From Kurthia senegalensis (GTDB lineage: Bacteria; Bacillota; Bacilli; Bacillales_A; Planococcaceae), in assembly GCF_000285595.1 (NCBI RefSeq), contig NZ_HE611064.1, forward strand, positions 699,270 through 763,269: a stretch of DNA of 64,000 nt, written 5' to 3'. The notes beneath the pieces are model-generated. The model saw only the letters and a list, made by a program, of their open reading frames with translations. It made no database searches and was not told the origin of the DNA. This document shows positions 1 through 9,548 of the stretch, piece after piece; within the stretch, counting starts at the first letter, position 1, and each line of letters begins with the position of its first letter. Position numbers and translations under genes: made by a program.

Positions 1-450
1 GAAAAGTACACATTTGATGAAGTCGTAAAACGGACGAAATTCCGTGCAGAACATGCCGAACATTTATTCACAGTTGAAAACTTAGACTTTTTAGCAAAAG
101 GTGGCCGCGTTTCAAAAGGTGCTGCCTTCATCGGTGGTCTTTTAAACATTAAACCACTTATGCATATGGAAGATGGTAAACTCGTCCCAATCGAAAAATT
201 ACGTGGACGCAAAAAAGTGTTCAAACGGATTATCGAAGTCATGGCTGAACGTGGTGAAGATTTATCGAACCAAGTAATTGGTATTTCTCACGGTGACGAC
301 ATTGATGCAGCGAATGAAATGAAACGTATGATTGTCGAAGCTTTCCAACCGAAAGCCGTTCAAATCGAAATCGTCGGCTCTACGATTGCTTGTCATACAG
401 GCCCTGGCGTTATTGCTGTCTTCTTCGAAAATAAACGTTACGAAGATTAA
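1..450 (+). CDS. DegV family fatty-acid-binding protein, C-terminal part
   Basis: The frame is open from base 1 and ends at a TAA at 448-450, so only the last 149 residues are present and the start lies outside the window. The segment reads as the C-terminal domain of DegV proteins: a 'NLDFLAKGGRVSKGAAFIG' stretch, then 'LLNIKPLMHMEDGKL', and the closing 'GPGVIAVFF' strand. Family members bind a long-chain fatty acid and pass it to fatty-acid kinase FakA (known for the family). The N-terminal TSQPS-type ligand loop cannot be seen. A second DegV-family gene lies at 47431-48278. A hairpin terminator follows at 491-525. Confidence 0.9.
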   Translation, partial: EKYTFDEVVKRTKFRAEHAEHLFTVENLDFLAKGGRVSKGAAFIGGLLNIKPLMHMEDGKLVPIEKLRGRKKVFKRIIEVMAERGEDLSNQVIGISHGDDIDAANEMKRMIVEAFQPKAVQIEIVGSTIACHTGPGVIAVFFENKRYED

Positions 451-490
451 TCATAAAAAAAACTGGGACATACTGTCTCATAACGTACAT

Positions 491-525
491 AAAAATGACG
501 CTGTCGATCGGCAGCGTCATTTTTA
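491..525 (+). terminator. Terminator of the DegV-family gene
   Basis: AAAAATGACGCTG and CAGCGTCATTTTT form a 13-bp perfect stem followed by a T-rich tail, 40 bases after the stop codon at 450. Confidence 0.85.
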
Positions 526-615
526 TTATTCATTGATAGTTTGGACTCGACTTTTCTAGGTAACCGCACGAGCGAAAAGCGTCGCCAAAATGAAAAACAA
601 TACGCGTACGCATAT

Positions 616-657
616 GAAAAAAGGGGCGTCATGATTTCAACATCATGACGCCCCTTT
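616..657 (-). terminator. Terminator of yisL
   Basis: AAAGGGGCGTCATGAT pairs perfectly with ATCATGACGCCCCTTT. On the minus strand the stem is followed by six T. It lies 76 bases beyond the yisL stop. Confidence 0.8.
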
Positions 658-732
658 CTATTTGGCTAGTTTTTTGTCCCAGCCTCTTTTTTCATTTCGT
701 GGCTCGTCTAATCACGCCTACTTATACCGTTC

Positions 733-1113
733 TTATCTTAAGAAAGTAAGAACGCCCATTGGTAAGTAGCTACCTAATAAGAATGTAATAACGAAAGCGA
801 TAAGGAAACCGATGAAGAAGCCTTTAGCGTTTTTACCTTTTTGACTTTTCACTAATGCCATTTCCATCATTGCGATTGTTACGACACCCATTAAGAATTT
901 AATACCGTACAACATATCATCGATGCTATGACCATTTAAGAATAATAACAGACCAGAGAAGATAATAATTAAATAGAATACGCGTAAAATCATATGTACA
1001 ATTTTACGTCCCTTTGTAGCTGGGCTCATGAAATAAGCTACGAAAAATAAAATAACCCCTACTGCCCATGCTGTAATGTGCAAGTGCGTACCTGTTGATA
1101 ATGCGTCCATCAT
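733..1113 (-). CDS. yisL: YisL-type DUF1516 membrane protein
   Basis: A 126-residue protein of the UPF0344/YisL family with four hydrophobic segments (roughly residues 10-27, 38-57, 65-82 and 95-115) and a conserved 'HLHITAW' near the N-terminus. The start is ATG at 1113, because GAGGGGG lies nine bases upstream; the longer TTG-initiated frame to 1131 would overlap that ribosome binding site. Function is unknown. It lies downstream of the yisK-type gene on the same strand, as in B. subtilis, but a terminator (1185-1221) separates the two here. Confidence 0.88.
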   Translation of the reverse strand: MMDALSTGTHLHITAWAVGVILFFVAYFMSPATKGRKIVHMILRVFYLIIIFSGLLLFLNGHSIDDMLYGIKFLMGVVTIAMMEMALVKSQKGKNAKGFFIGFLIAFVITFLLGSYLPMGVLTFLR

Positions 1114-1184
1114 TGGTGATGTCCCCCTCAAAAATAAATTGTTACTGTATTTATCCTATCAAACTAGTAGAAACTAAACAACTT

Positions 1185-1221
1185 AAAGACCCCCGTTACT
1201 CCTCGGAGCAACGGGGGTCTT
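1185..1221 (-). terminator. Terminator of the yisK-type gene
   Basis: AAGACCCCCGTT pairs with AACGGGGGTCTT across a 13-base loop, 20 bases after the stop of the FAH-family gene. Confidence 0.85.
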
Positions 1222-1240
1222 GCAATAATTTGGACAAATA

Positions 1241-2140
1241 TTACTCGAAGCGGTTCACGAGTGTACCGATGCCTTCGATCGATACTTTAACTGTATCACC
1301 TGCTTTTAAAAATGTAGGTGGTGTCATTGCCTTCCCTACGCCAGCTGGTGTTCCTGTTAAAATAACGTCCCCCGGTTCTAACGTTACGAGGCTAGAAATT
1401 TCAACAATCAAATCAACGACTGAGTGCGTCATTTGAGCAGTCGTACCGCTTTGGCGAATTTCATCGTTCACTTTCGTTACGATCGTTAATTTTTGTGGAT
1501 CTGGAATTTCATCTTTCGTTACTAAATATGGACCCATTGGGCAAGAACCATCTAATGATTTTCCTAAGAAATATTGACGATGTTTGTCTTGTAAATTACG
1601 TGCCGTTAAATCGTTCGCAATCGTGTAACCGAAGACGTAATCATATGCTAATGCTTTCGGAATATTTTTACCTTTTTTACCGATCACAATCGCTAATTCA
1701 CCTTCATAGTCAAATGAATCTGTTACGTCTGCGTGGACAGATAATGTTTCTTCATCTGCTGCAATCGCTGTCGGTGCTTTCGTAAAGACAACGATATCTT
1801 CCGGTGCATCGCCACCCATTTCCGCAACGTGATCGCTATAGTTTTTGCCGACACAAATGATGTTTTTTGTCGTACGTGGAATCGGTGCTAACCATTCAAT
1901 TTCTGTAAAGCTGCGTTTAAAAGCAGCTGGGTTTTCTGATTGTTCAGCAGCAGCAACTAATTTACGTGCAGCTTCAACAAATTCGAAACCGTAAGTCATT
2001 CCTTCAACGATTGTTTTTGCAAATGACGGTAATACTTGTAGTTGTTCTTGAATCGCAAGCACGTCCCAAACAGCTTCCTCTTTTTTAACTTTTGGACCGA
2101 AACTTACGACATCGTTATAACGAAATGATAAAATTTTCAT
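1241..2140 (-). CDS. yisK: Fumarylacetoacetate hydrolase family protein, YisK-like
   Basis: A 299-residue FAH-superfamily enzyme. The catalytic fold begins near residue 95 ('IICVGKNYSDHVAE'); the metal-binding acidic residues lie in 'FDYEGELAIVIGKKGKNI', and 'GYTIANDLTARNLQ' and 'EPGDVILTGTPAGVG' are family hallmarks. B. subtilis YisK is reported as an oxaloacetate decarboxylase of this family; the same activity here is inferred. The start is ATG at 2140, with AAGGAG 11 bases upstream; an in-frame upstream ATG at 2179 has no good ribosome binding site. The gene has its own terminator and yisL follows it. Confidence 0.85.
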   Translation of the reverse strand: MKILSFRYNDVVSFGPKVKKEEAVWDVLAIQEQLQVLPSFAKTIVEGMTYGFEFVEAARKLVAAAEQSENPAAFKRSFTEIEWLAPIPRTTKNIICVGKNYSDHVAEMGGDAPEDIVVFTKAPTAIAADEETLSVHADVTDSFDYEGELAIVIGKKGKNIPKALAYDYVFGYTIANDLTARNLQDKHRQYFLGKSLDGSCPMGPYLVTKDEIPDPQKLTIVTKVNDEIRQSGTTAQMTHSVVDLIVEISSLVTLEPGDVILTGTPAGVGKAMTPPTFLKAGDTVKVSIEGIGTLVNRFE

Positions 2141-2247
2141 GAATAGTTGCACTCCTTCTTTTTTTACATCATACATCATTTTTCAAATAATTTCCTCAAT
2201 TTGCCCATAAATTTTCTGTAAATTTAGAATAAAAATTTATTTATTTA

Positions 2248-5200
2248 CTATATTATGATACTTTTTGCCAAATCGAACGAATAAATAACTTGATGCGTAA
2301 TTTTTTGACGCGTAATTTGTTCGATTGCTTCCGTATATAAATTCAGTTGAACGTTGTAACGATTACGAAGTACCGATTCTGGATCTTCTGCAACACGTAA
2401 ATAATCGGTTTTATAATCGAGTAAAATCCATTGCCCATCTTCCGTTTCAAGTAAGCAGTCGATAATCCCTTGTACGATTTGATCGTCGCCTTGCGCATCT
2501 GCTTTTCGATACGTAAATGGCAATTCACGATACAATTGTTTCGCCGCTTTGAATTGTCGCCCTACTTCCGAGTCAAAGAATGCCAAAACATTTTTGTAGA
2601 AAATCGTTTTCGCTTCAGATGGCGTTAGCAATTCACTAGAAACTAAGTGCATCACAAATGCTTCGACGTCGGCAACGGAATCAAAACCTTGTTGCGGAAT
2701 ATGTTGCATAACCGTATGCATCGCTGTCCCCGCTTCTGCCGCAGACATTTTTTTCTCTTGCATAAAACGTGGTCTCGTCGCAATTTTTTGTTCACTTGAA
2801 CGTTGTTGCTCAAAAATCTCCGGTAACTCTTGTGCTTCTAAATGACTCAAACGTTTCAGTTCACTAACAGACACTTTAGAACGTTTAAACAAGCGTCCGT
2901 GATGAGCGTATGGCGTATTAAAACGTTGCTGAATTTCTTTTAGTAATTTCGGGTCATACGTTGCTTCTTTAACCGCTTCTTCGTTTTCATTCAGCGCTAG
3001 TTGTTGCAAGCTCGTCGTATCAACGACTTGCACATCAAAACGGGACGGCTCATCTTGTCGTGCCGCCATCGGTAAATCGAATTGGTGCTGATAATCTTTA
3101 TGACGCGCTACGGCTGGTCCAATCCAATCGAAATAACTATTTGCCGAACGACGAACATACGGTGGCAACGGTTCATCAAGCGATAATTGCAGCATCTCTT
3201 GCCATGTCTCTGCCGTTTTCTCCCAATCTTTTATCGTTCCGACTAAATACAACTTCTCTTTCGGACGTGTCATCGCTACGTACAATACGCGCATTTCTTC
3301 AGCTTTCATTTCTAACATTTTTTTCTCTTTGACAGCGAGGAACGGAAGCGACGTATATTGCAAACGTTTCTCTGGATCAATCATCTTCACTGCTAGTCCG
3401 TACTGCTGGTCAAATAAATACGGTAAGTGAAAATCCATTTTATTAAATGGACGACCGAGTCCTGCCACGAATACGTACGGGAATTCCAACCCTTTCGATG
3501 CGTGAATCGTCATAAGACGAACGACATTTTCAGATTGGCTAATCGCTTTCGCTGTTCCTAAATCTTCCCCGCGTAAACGAATGCGGTCAACGAAACGTAA
3601 AAAGCGGAACAAGCCACGGAATGACGTTTTTTCATACGATACGGCACGGTCATAAAGCGCGCGTAAATTCGCTTGGCGCTGTTTCCCGTTCGACATCGCT
3701 CCTGCCATTTCATAATAGTTCGTATCCATATACACTTGCCATACGAGGTCTGCGAGCGACCCTCGACGTGCTAAATCACGCCAATCATCGAATTGCAGTA
3801 AGAAGCGTTGTAACTTCTCTGCTGTTTCAGCGCGCAAGCCGTGACGTTCCTTCGCTACGAATGTTTTCAATGCATCATAAAATGGTGCTTTCGGTTCCGA
3901 TAAACGAATTGCTGCCAAATCATTTTCCGTCATGCCGACGAATGGCGAACGTAATACAGATGCCATCGGAATATCTTGGTACGGATTGTCGATAACGCGT
4001 AACGTATTCATCATAATCATTACTTCAAGTTGTTCGAAATAGCCTGATGATAGCTCTGCATATAACGGAATGCCGGCCGCTTTAAACTCTTCCACGAAAT
4101 CATTTGACCACGTCATCGAACGCATTAAAATAACGATGTCTCGGTATTCTAAATCGCGTTTTCTCGGATTTCCAGCCGCATCTTTTTCATACGCATCGTA
4201 CACTTGTGCACCTGTATTTACTAGCTTTTGAATTTCTCGAATAATGTAACGTGCTTCTAACTGCGATTTTTTCATTTCTTGTTGTTCTTCAAGTGCTTCG
4301 TTTTCTGCTTCTTCTTCGTCAGGCGAATGAAGTGCTGCGACCGTAATCGGCAAATCGACTTCTGGATAAGGCGCACTCGGTTTCAATGCAGCCGCTTCAT
4401 CGTAATCAATTTCTCCGACTTCTTCGCTCATAATTTGATTAAAAATATAGTTTGTTCCGTTCAATACTTCTTTCCGGCTTCGGAAATTCGCATTTAAATC
4501 AATCTTCATCCCATTTTGCTCGCCGCTTTCGCTAAACGCTTGATACTTCGCTAAAAATAAACCTGGTTCTGCAAGACGGAAGCCATAAATCGATTGCTTC
4601 ACATCCCCAACCATGAATAAATTGCCATTTTCTGCAGTTCCTTTTTTCACGAATAGTAAAATTGTTTCTTGCAAGCGGTTCGTATCTTGGTATTCATCGA
4701 CAAGCACTTCTTTAAATTGTTGTTGATAGCCTTTTGCAACGTCTGTCGGCACGAGTTGACCGTCTTGATCCTCTGTTAAAATTGCTAAAGCAAAATGCTC
4801 TAGATCCGAGAAATCGACGATGCCTTTTTCCATTTTCGCACGGCTATATGCTTTTGAATAAGCTTTCGTTAAATCGACGAGCGTCTGAATAAGCGGATGC
4901 ATTTGTTGCATCTCTTGTAATAAATGAGCGGGTGTACGTCCGAAAAATTGCTTCGTCGCATCTTCCACGACTTTTTTAGCACTGTTTCGTTTTTTCTTCG
5001 CTTGCTCCATTAATTGCTCATCACACGTACCTTTTTTTTGCGATTTTAACTTACCAAATTTGAAGCCATTTAAAAATTCAAACGTTTCTTCCCAGCTACG
5101 ATTTTCCACATACGCTTTCGCTTCATGTAAGACGATTAAATCCATTTCAGCCGTTTCACCGTATGCATCGGGGCCGTCTGGCATTAAAGCCAAATTACGC

Positions 5201-5928
5201 ATTTCTAAAATCATGCCAATCGCTTCTTCAATGCTATGCATGACCGATTGGCGAATAGATGCCGCAAAAGGTAATTCATCAATTGACGTCACATTTGATA
5301 CGTCATACATTGTAGGAAGTGCATCGAGCCATTTCATCGGCTCCGGATTTACACGGGCCATTTCATACAAGCGCTGGATCAACACTTCTATGTCTTGGTC
5401 ATTTCGATCCGACGTAAACGCGTCTACGAGGCGATACATTGCTGTAGGGTCTTTTACGCTATACGCCTCTTCTAACACTTCTGCCATCGTATCGTCTTTT
5501 AACAGTGTCGCTTCATTTTCATTCGCAATACGGAAACCCGGATCAATATCGAGCATGTACGCATATTGACGAACGATGTTTAAACAAAATGAATGCAACG
5601 TGGAAATTTGTGCTTTATTCACGAGCGTTAATTGTTTTCGCAAATGTTGTGACGTTGGATTTTGTTTTAATGCTTTTTCAAGTGCCACCGCCATCCGTTG
5701 ACGCATTTCAGCGGCAGACGCATTCGTGAACGTCACGACGAGTAGCTCATCGACATTCATCGGTTCACTTTCATCTAGCACTTTTTGAATTAACCGTTCA
5801 ATAAGTACGGCTGTCTTTCCGGAGCCTGCTGCTGCGGATACGAGCGTATCTTGTCCTTTTGCCCAAATTGCTTTCCACTGAGCATCTGTCCATGTTACGT
5901 CCGTTGGTTTAGTTGGTATGATTGTCAT
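2248..5928 (-). CDS. addA: AddA, helicase/nuclease subunit of the AddAB recombination complex
   Basis: A 1226-residue UvrD-like (SF1A) helicase with a C-terminal RecB-type nuclease, full length for AddA. Walker A 'AAAGSGKTAVL' lies near residue 33, 'VDEYQDTN' (Walker B) near 412 and 'NANFRSR' after it; the nuclease motif 'LLDYKTDY' lies near residue 1166. With AddB it processes double-strand ends for RecA loading in Chi-dependent recombination. The ATG at 5928 has AGGAGG nine bases upstream and overlaps the 3' end of addB by 20 bases, so the two are translationally coupled. sbcDC, which follows addA in B. subtilis, is not present here. Confidence 0.97.
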   Translation of the reverse strand: MTIIPTKPTDVTWTDAQWKAIWAKGQDTLVSAAAGSGKTAVLIERLIQKVLDESEPMNVDELLVVTFTNASAAEMRQRMAVALEKALKQNPTSQHLRKQLTLVNKAQISTLHSFCLNIVRQYAYMLDIDPGFRIANENEATLLKDDTMAEVLEEAYSVKDPTAMYRLVDAFTSDRNDQDIEVLIQRLYEMARVNPEPMKWLDALPTMYDVSNVTSIDELPFAASIRQSVMHSIEEAIGMILEMRNLALMPDGPDAYGETAEMDLIVLHEAKAYVENRSWEETFEFLNGFKFGKLKSQKKGTCDEQLMEQAKKKRNSAKKVVEDATKQFFGRTPAHLLQEMQQMHPLIQTLVDLTKAYSKAYSRAKMEKGIVDFSDLEHFALAILTEDQDGQLVPTDVAKGYQQQFKEVLVDEYQDTNRLQETILLFVKKGTAENGNLFMVGDVKQSIYGFRLAEPGLFLAKYQAFSESGEQNGMKIDLNANFRSRKEVLNGTNYIFNQIMSEEVGEIDYDEAAALKPSAPYPEVDLPITVAALHSPDEEEAENEALEEQQEMKKSQLEARYIIREIQKLVNTGAQVYDAYEKDAAGNPRKRDLEYRDIVILMRSMTWSNDFVEEFKAAGIPLYAELSSGYFEQLEVMIMMNTLRVIDNPYQDIPMASVLRSPFVGMTENDLAAIRLSEPKAPFYDALKTFVAKERHGLRAETAEKLQRFLLQFDDWRDLARRGSLADLVWQVYMDTNYYEMAGAMSNGKQRQANLRALYDRAVSYEKTSFRGLFRFLRFVDRIRLRGEDLGTAKAISQSENVVRLMTIHASKGLEFPYVFVAGLGRPFNKMDFHLPYLFDQQYGLAVKMIDPEKRLQYTSLPFLAVKEKKMLEMKAEEMRVLYVAMTRPKEKLYLVGTIKDWEKTAETWQEMLQLSLDEPLPPYVRRSANSYFDWIGPAVARHKDYQHQFDLPMAARQDEPSRFDVQVVDTTSLQQLALNENEEAVKEATYDPKLLKEIQQRFNTPYAHHGRLFKRSKVSVSELKRLSHLEAQELPEIFEQQRSSEQKIATRPRFMQEKKMSAAEAGTAMHTVMQHIPQQGFDSVADVEAFVMHLVSSELLTPSEAKTIFYKNVLAFFDSEVGRQFKAAKQLYRELPFTYRKADAQGDDQIVQGIIDCLLETEDGQWILLDYKTDYLRVAEDPESVLRNRYNVQLNLYTEAIEQITRQKITHQVIYSFDLAKSIII

Positions 5929-8900
5929 CTAATGCAGCCTCCTGACGAATTTTTTCGATTACGACATCTGGTTTCTCAACTGGTAACGTACGGTATTGTT
6001 GACGTGCGTCGTTCACATCAAATTGGCATACCGATTTGTGTGGGCAATATTCACAAGCCGTTTTTTGCTTCATACGGTACGGGCTAATCGACGTATCCCC
6101 TCGTAAAATTCCTTGCCCTGCCACTTTATGTTTATGACGGACAAATTTTTGTAACTCGGTCATATCTTGTTGATTAATGACGGCACTCATACTTTCTGAT
6201 ACCGTTCCGTCCTTTTTCACATATGCTGGTACGATCGAAGAATGCCCTGCTTTTTCTTCTAACGTTTGGTCCATGTCAACGATGACACCGGCATCATCTA
6301 ACAGTAAACCGGTCATCTTATAATTTTTCACAACTTCTGATTCATAGTCTGTCGCTGCCAATGCTTTTTCCGGTTTCAACATCGGATTGTGAACGTGGAC
6401 GTAAAGAACACCCCCTGCTTCAGCGTGAACAGGCAACCATTCTTTTGAATTCGTAACGGCAACGTCTAAATACGTCAACATTTGTAACGATAAGCCATAA
6501 TAAACATCGTTCAAATCTAATTTTTTCGTCGATGATTTGTAATCAATAATACGTAAATACGGCTGATCGTTCACTTCTGTCGCATCGATTCGGTCAATTC
6601 GACCACGCATTTTCAAACGATGCTGTTCATCTAAAGGAATGATGAGTGGGGGTAAAATATCGTGACGCCCTGGTCCGAATGACGCTTCAATCGCAATCGG
6701 TTTAAAGCCGGTTACGCGTGCATGATTTGATAATGACAACATCGTACGCTCCACGACTTGTGTCAACTTCCGCATAATGTAGCGGTAACGTGCCGTACTT
6801 AATAAAATTTTATGATATAAAACAGGTACGATCACTTCGACAGCTTCTTTTGAAAGCTGTCGACATTCTTGCTCGCTCAACTGTCCCCAAGACTTCCCTT
6901 CAGCTGTCGTTTTTTCTGAAATGTATTTTAAAGCCGCATGGAATAAGTCACCGATTGTCGGCGTTTCCAAACGATATTCTTTTCTTTCTTCAAGTTGCAA
7001 TCCGTACGTCGTAAAATGGGAGAATGGGCAACTATAATATTTTTCAATACGCGATACGCTTGAAATAATGTCCGTTCCGTACAACGCTTGCGTATGCTCT
7101 GGCGTTAAATTTTCCGCTTTATTGTGCGTAACGAGTGGCTTCATCAATCGTTTTAATACGTCTGACCAATAAAAATCATGCTCATAGTAATATTTCAACG
7201 ATGCCCACGTTTCTGACAGTGGTTTTTCATCATAATACTGACGGCGTAATTGCCCCATTAAATAGCCGAGAGACGTTCGCGGATGTGAAATATAATGCCA
7301 ATCATCATCCGTATCAAGAGATTCCTCTGGCTGCATGTAAATGAATCGTGTCAGTACGTTTGGTAACATATCTTGAATGTTTTTTACATACATAGAAGGC
7401 AGCATTGCTTTCCCGTCTACATCTGCCATCGCATAACTAATAAAAATAAAGTCAGACGCTGTCGTAAACGTGCGGTATGCAATGAAATTTTCTCCAAGTA
7501 AACGCTCTTGTGACGTCGGTGCAATATCGTTCCCTGTCTTTTCAAACCATTCACGGTCATTGTCCCCGATTAAGCCTTCACGATCCATACGTTGCGGATA
7601 AATCCCTTCGTTCATACCGATAATGAAGACGCTCTTCACGTGCATTAAACGTGCCAAGTCTGCCTTTTCGACTTTTACTTCGTCGATTGAAGGTGGAATA
7701 CGTGAAAATTCAAGCGTGTCGAAGCCTTCATCCATTAAGCTATAAAACGTCGGCATATCCATCGCTTCATCACCGAACATTTCGACGAATTGATCTAAGA
7801 CACGAACCCATTCTTGCCATGCTTGCTCATGCTCTGTCGCACTTAACAATTTCCCTTTATCATTTTCATAATCTTTTAGCTCTTGCAACTTGCCATAGAC
7901 GTTTTGCTCTTCAACGAATGTATACAAAATCTCAGCGAAATGACGTCCATGCGTCGCTTTTTTTAATTGTTGCTCTAAACGTTGAAGTGGCTCACGAACT
8001 AATAGACGAACCGCTTCGATTTCTTCTTGCCACGCACGTTCTTCATCCGTTTGTTTCGTCGTGAAAAATTCTAGTCCACGATATTTTTTGTACAACCAGC
8101 GATGTTCGTCTTGCCAACGGTCCCCGTATATTCCTTGTGCTATGACGAAGTTTTCCATGCGATCGGCACGCTCACGCCAAATTTTCATATCGGCATGTAA
8201 TGGGAAAAATAAATCTGTCTTCACAGCACGGAAAATCGGCTCATACTTCCAATCACTTTCGATTGCTTCTAAAATCGAGCGGCTAAATTCAATTAACGGA
8301 TGATGCAACATCGGCTTTTTCTGACTAATGAAATATGGAATATCGTATTCCGGGAAAATTGTTCGAATGAGCGGATCGTATACGTCTTCTTGTCGATAAA
8401 TGACCGCCATTTCATTGAAAGCGACATCATTTTGCGAAAGCTTACGTATTTGACGTGCCACCTCATGAATTTCCGCATGTGGACTAACAGCTGCGACCAT
8501 TTCTACGTGGTCCGCTTTTTCAAATGGTGTCACACTATATTGACCAAATTGGCGTTCTACGTGACGCAACGTATCGTTTTTGTAACGATGTGCCATGTTT
8601 AAATGCACATCTTCCTTTACTTCAATCCCATTTGATAACGACGCTTCTTTCAAACGACGTGCTGTCGTTGCACCTTCGTAAAAGAGCGACTGCTCGTCAT
8701 CCGCATCGTACTCATCTTCGTACGGTAAAGCGATTGTGACATCTTTCGCTGTCGCAATGAGTTCCAAAACGAGTTGGAATTCACGCGTCGGGAAAGACAT
8801 AAATCCATCAATATAAATAATGGCTTCTTGCATCATGCGTGAATCCACGAGTTTTTGTTGCAATAAAGGCAAGTACCCATCACTATCGACGTATGACGTG

Positions 8901-9427
8901 CCGAGTTTTTCTTCTACTGCACGTTGAATAAGACGCAAGTCATGTAATTTATCTTGCAGCGTTTGCGGTGCTTCTAACGTCGCAAATTGTTGCTGAACGT
9001 CATCCATTTTTTCACCCGTTAAACTATAGCGATTAAATTCTTTTAATAGCTGTTCGACTTCTTCTGTGAATCCTCGCTTATCCGAAGCTTTCGCAAATAG
9101 TTTTAAATGGTCACGTTGTTCTTGCAACACACTTTTTAGCATCATGCGATAACCGAAACCGTTCAACTCTTGACGACTAATGCCGCCCGCTTCTTGCAAC
9201 ACACGCCACGCTAAACGTTTAAAAGAAGTTACTTGTACGCGAATCGTACCTCGCCCTTCTCCCGCCATCATCGTCAAATCTTTTTCACTTGAGAACGACA
9301 TTTGATCTGGCACGATTAAAAAAATCGGTGCTCCGAGCGGTTGCTCGTTTACCATTTGCATCACTTCACGTTCGATAAACGTCGTCTTCCCAACGCCCGC
9401 ACGCCCCTTTACTACTCGTAATGCCAC
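5909..9427 (-). CDS. addB: AddB, nuclease and iron-sulfur subunit of AddAB
   Basis: An 1172-residue AddB. The N-terminal ATP-binding loop is 'GRAGVGKTTF' (residues 8-17). The C-terminal nuclease carries 'LRIIDYKSS', and the four iron-sulfur cysteines are in 'YYSCPFSHF' plus the tail cluster 'CEYCPHKSVC' (about 1125-1134). AddB recognises Chi and supplies the second nuclease. Translation starts at GTG (9427) behind AAAGGAGG. It is the first gene of an addB-addA operon with a candidate LexA box about 70 bases upstream (9495-9508). Confidence 0.97.
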   Translation of the reverse strand: MALRVVKGRAGVGKTTFIEREVMQMVNEQPLGAPIFLIVPDQMSFSSEKDLTMMAGEGRGTIRVQVTSFKRLAWRVLQEAGGISRQELNGFGYRMMLKSVLQEQRDHLKLFAKASDKRGFTEEVEQLLKEFNRYSLTGEKMDDVQQQFATLEAPQTLQDKLHDLRLIQRAVEEKLGTSYVDSDGYLPLLQQKLVDSRMMQEAIIYIDGFMSFPTREFQLVLELIATAKDVTIALPYEDEYDADDEQSLFYEGATTARRLKEASLSNGIEVKEDVHLNMAHRYKNDTLRHVERQFGQYSVTPFEKADHVEMVAAVSPHAEIHEVARQIRKLSQNDVAFNEMAVIYRQEDVYDPLIRTIFPEYDIPYFISQKKPMLHHPLIEFSRSILEAIESDWKYEPIFRAVKTDLFFPLHADMKIWRERADRMENFVIAQGIYGDRWQDEHRWLYKKYRGLEFFTTKQTDEERAWQEEIEAVRLLVREPLQRLEQQLKKATHGRHFAEILYTFVEEQNVYGKLQELKDYENDKGKLLSATEHEQAWQEWVRVLDQFVEMFGDEAMDMPTFYSLMDEGFDTLEFSRIPPSIDEVKVEKADLARLMHVKSVFIIGMNEGIYPQRMDREGLIGDNDREWFEKTGNDIAPTSQERLLGENFIAYRTFTTASDFIFISYAMADVDGKAMLPSMYVKNIQDMLPNVLTRFIYMQPEESLDTDDDWHYISHPRTSLGYLMGQLRRQYYDEKPLSETWASLKYYYEHDFYWSDVLKRLMKPLVTHNKAENLTPEHTQALYGTDIISSVSRIEKYYSCPFSHFTTYGLQLEERKEYRLETPTIGDLFHAALKYISEKTTAEGKSWGQLSEQECRQLSKEAVEVIVPVLYHKILLSTARYRYIMRKLTQVVERTMLSLSNHARVTGFKPIAIEASFGPGRHDILPPLIIPLDEQHRLKMRGRIDRIDATEVNDQPYLRIIDYKSSTKKLDLNDVYYGLSLQMLTYLDVAVTNSKEWLPVHAEAGGVLYVHVHNPMLKPEKALAATDYESEVVKNYKMTGLLLDDAGVIVDMDQTLEEKAGHSSIVPAYVKKDGTVSESMSAVINQQDMTELQKFVRHKHKVAGQGILRGDTSISPYRMKQKTACEYCPHKSVCQFDVNDARQQYRTLPVEKPDVVIEKIRQEAALDDNHTN

Positions 9428-9494
9428 TTGAATTCCTCCTTTGTTTTGCTTCTATATGTAGTATACCTTTTTTTCTATTATCCTCCTACAAATA

Positions 9495-9508
9495 AGAACA
9501 AATGTTCG
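9495..9508. promoter_or_regulatory. Candidate LexA/DinR box upstream of addBA
   Basis: On the minus strand the site reads CGAACATTTGTTCT, a 12 of 14 match to the Bacillus SOS box CGAACRNRYGTTYC, with a perfect GAAC-N4-GTTC core. It ends 68 bases before the addB start codon. The match is seen; SOS control of addBA is inferred. Confidence 0.5.
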
Positions 9509-9516
9509 AATAAAAA

Positions 9517-9543
9517 ACGTGCCGTCTTTTATGACCGGCACGT
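9517..9543 (-). terminator. Terminator of the TVP38-family gene
   Basis: CGTGCCG and CGGCACG enclose a 10-base loop; on the minus strand the stem is followed by ACGTTTTTTATT. Confidence 0.75.
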
Positions 9544-9548
9544 TTACA

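Larger units (their letters stand above)
463..682. repeat. Intergenic TGGGACA-ended inverted-repeat element with two internal hairpins
   Basis: CTGGGACA at 463-470 faces TGTCCCAG at 675-682, each arm flanked by an A or T run. Inside are two strong hairpins (491-525 and 616-657). On the minus strand the right end reads GAGGCTGGGACAAAAAA, which resembles small intergenic elements ending in GAGGCTGGGACA that occur in many Firmicutes (from memory, not searched). It lies between convergent genes and may simply serve as a compound bidirectional terminator. Confidence 0.55.

Noticed and set aside
447-632. Small minus-strand frame in the left intergenic gap
   Set aside because: Made of the two terminator hairpins; the apparent peptide simply mirrors their inverted repeats.
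5060-5569. Long open frame on the + strand inside addA (169 codons)
   Set aside because: Antisense shadow of a clearly coding gene; Ser/Ile-rich translation, no ribosome binding site, no recognisable domain.
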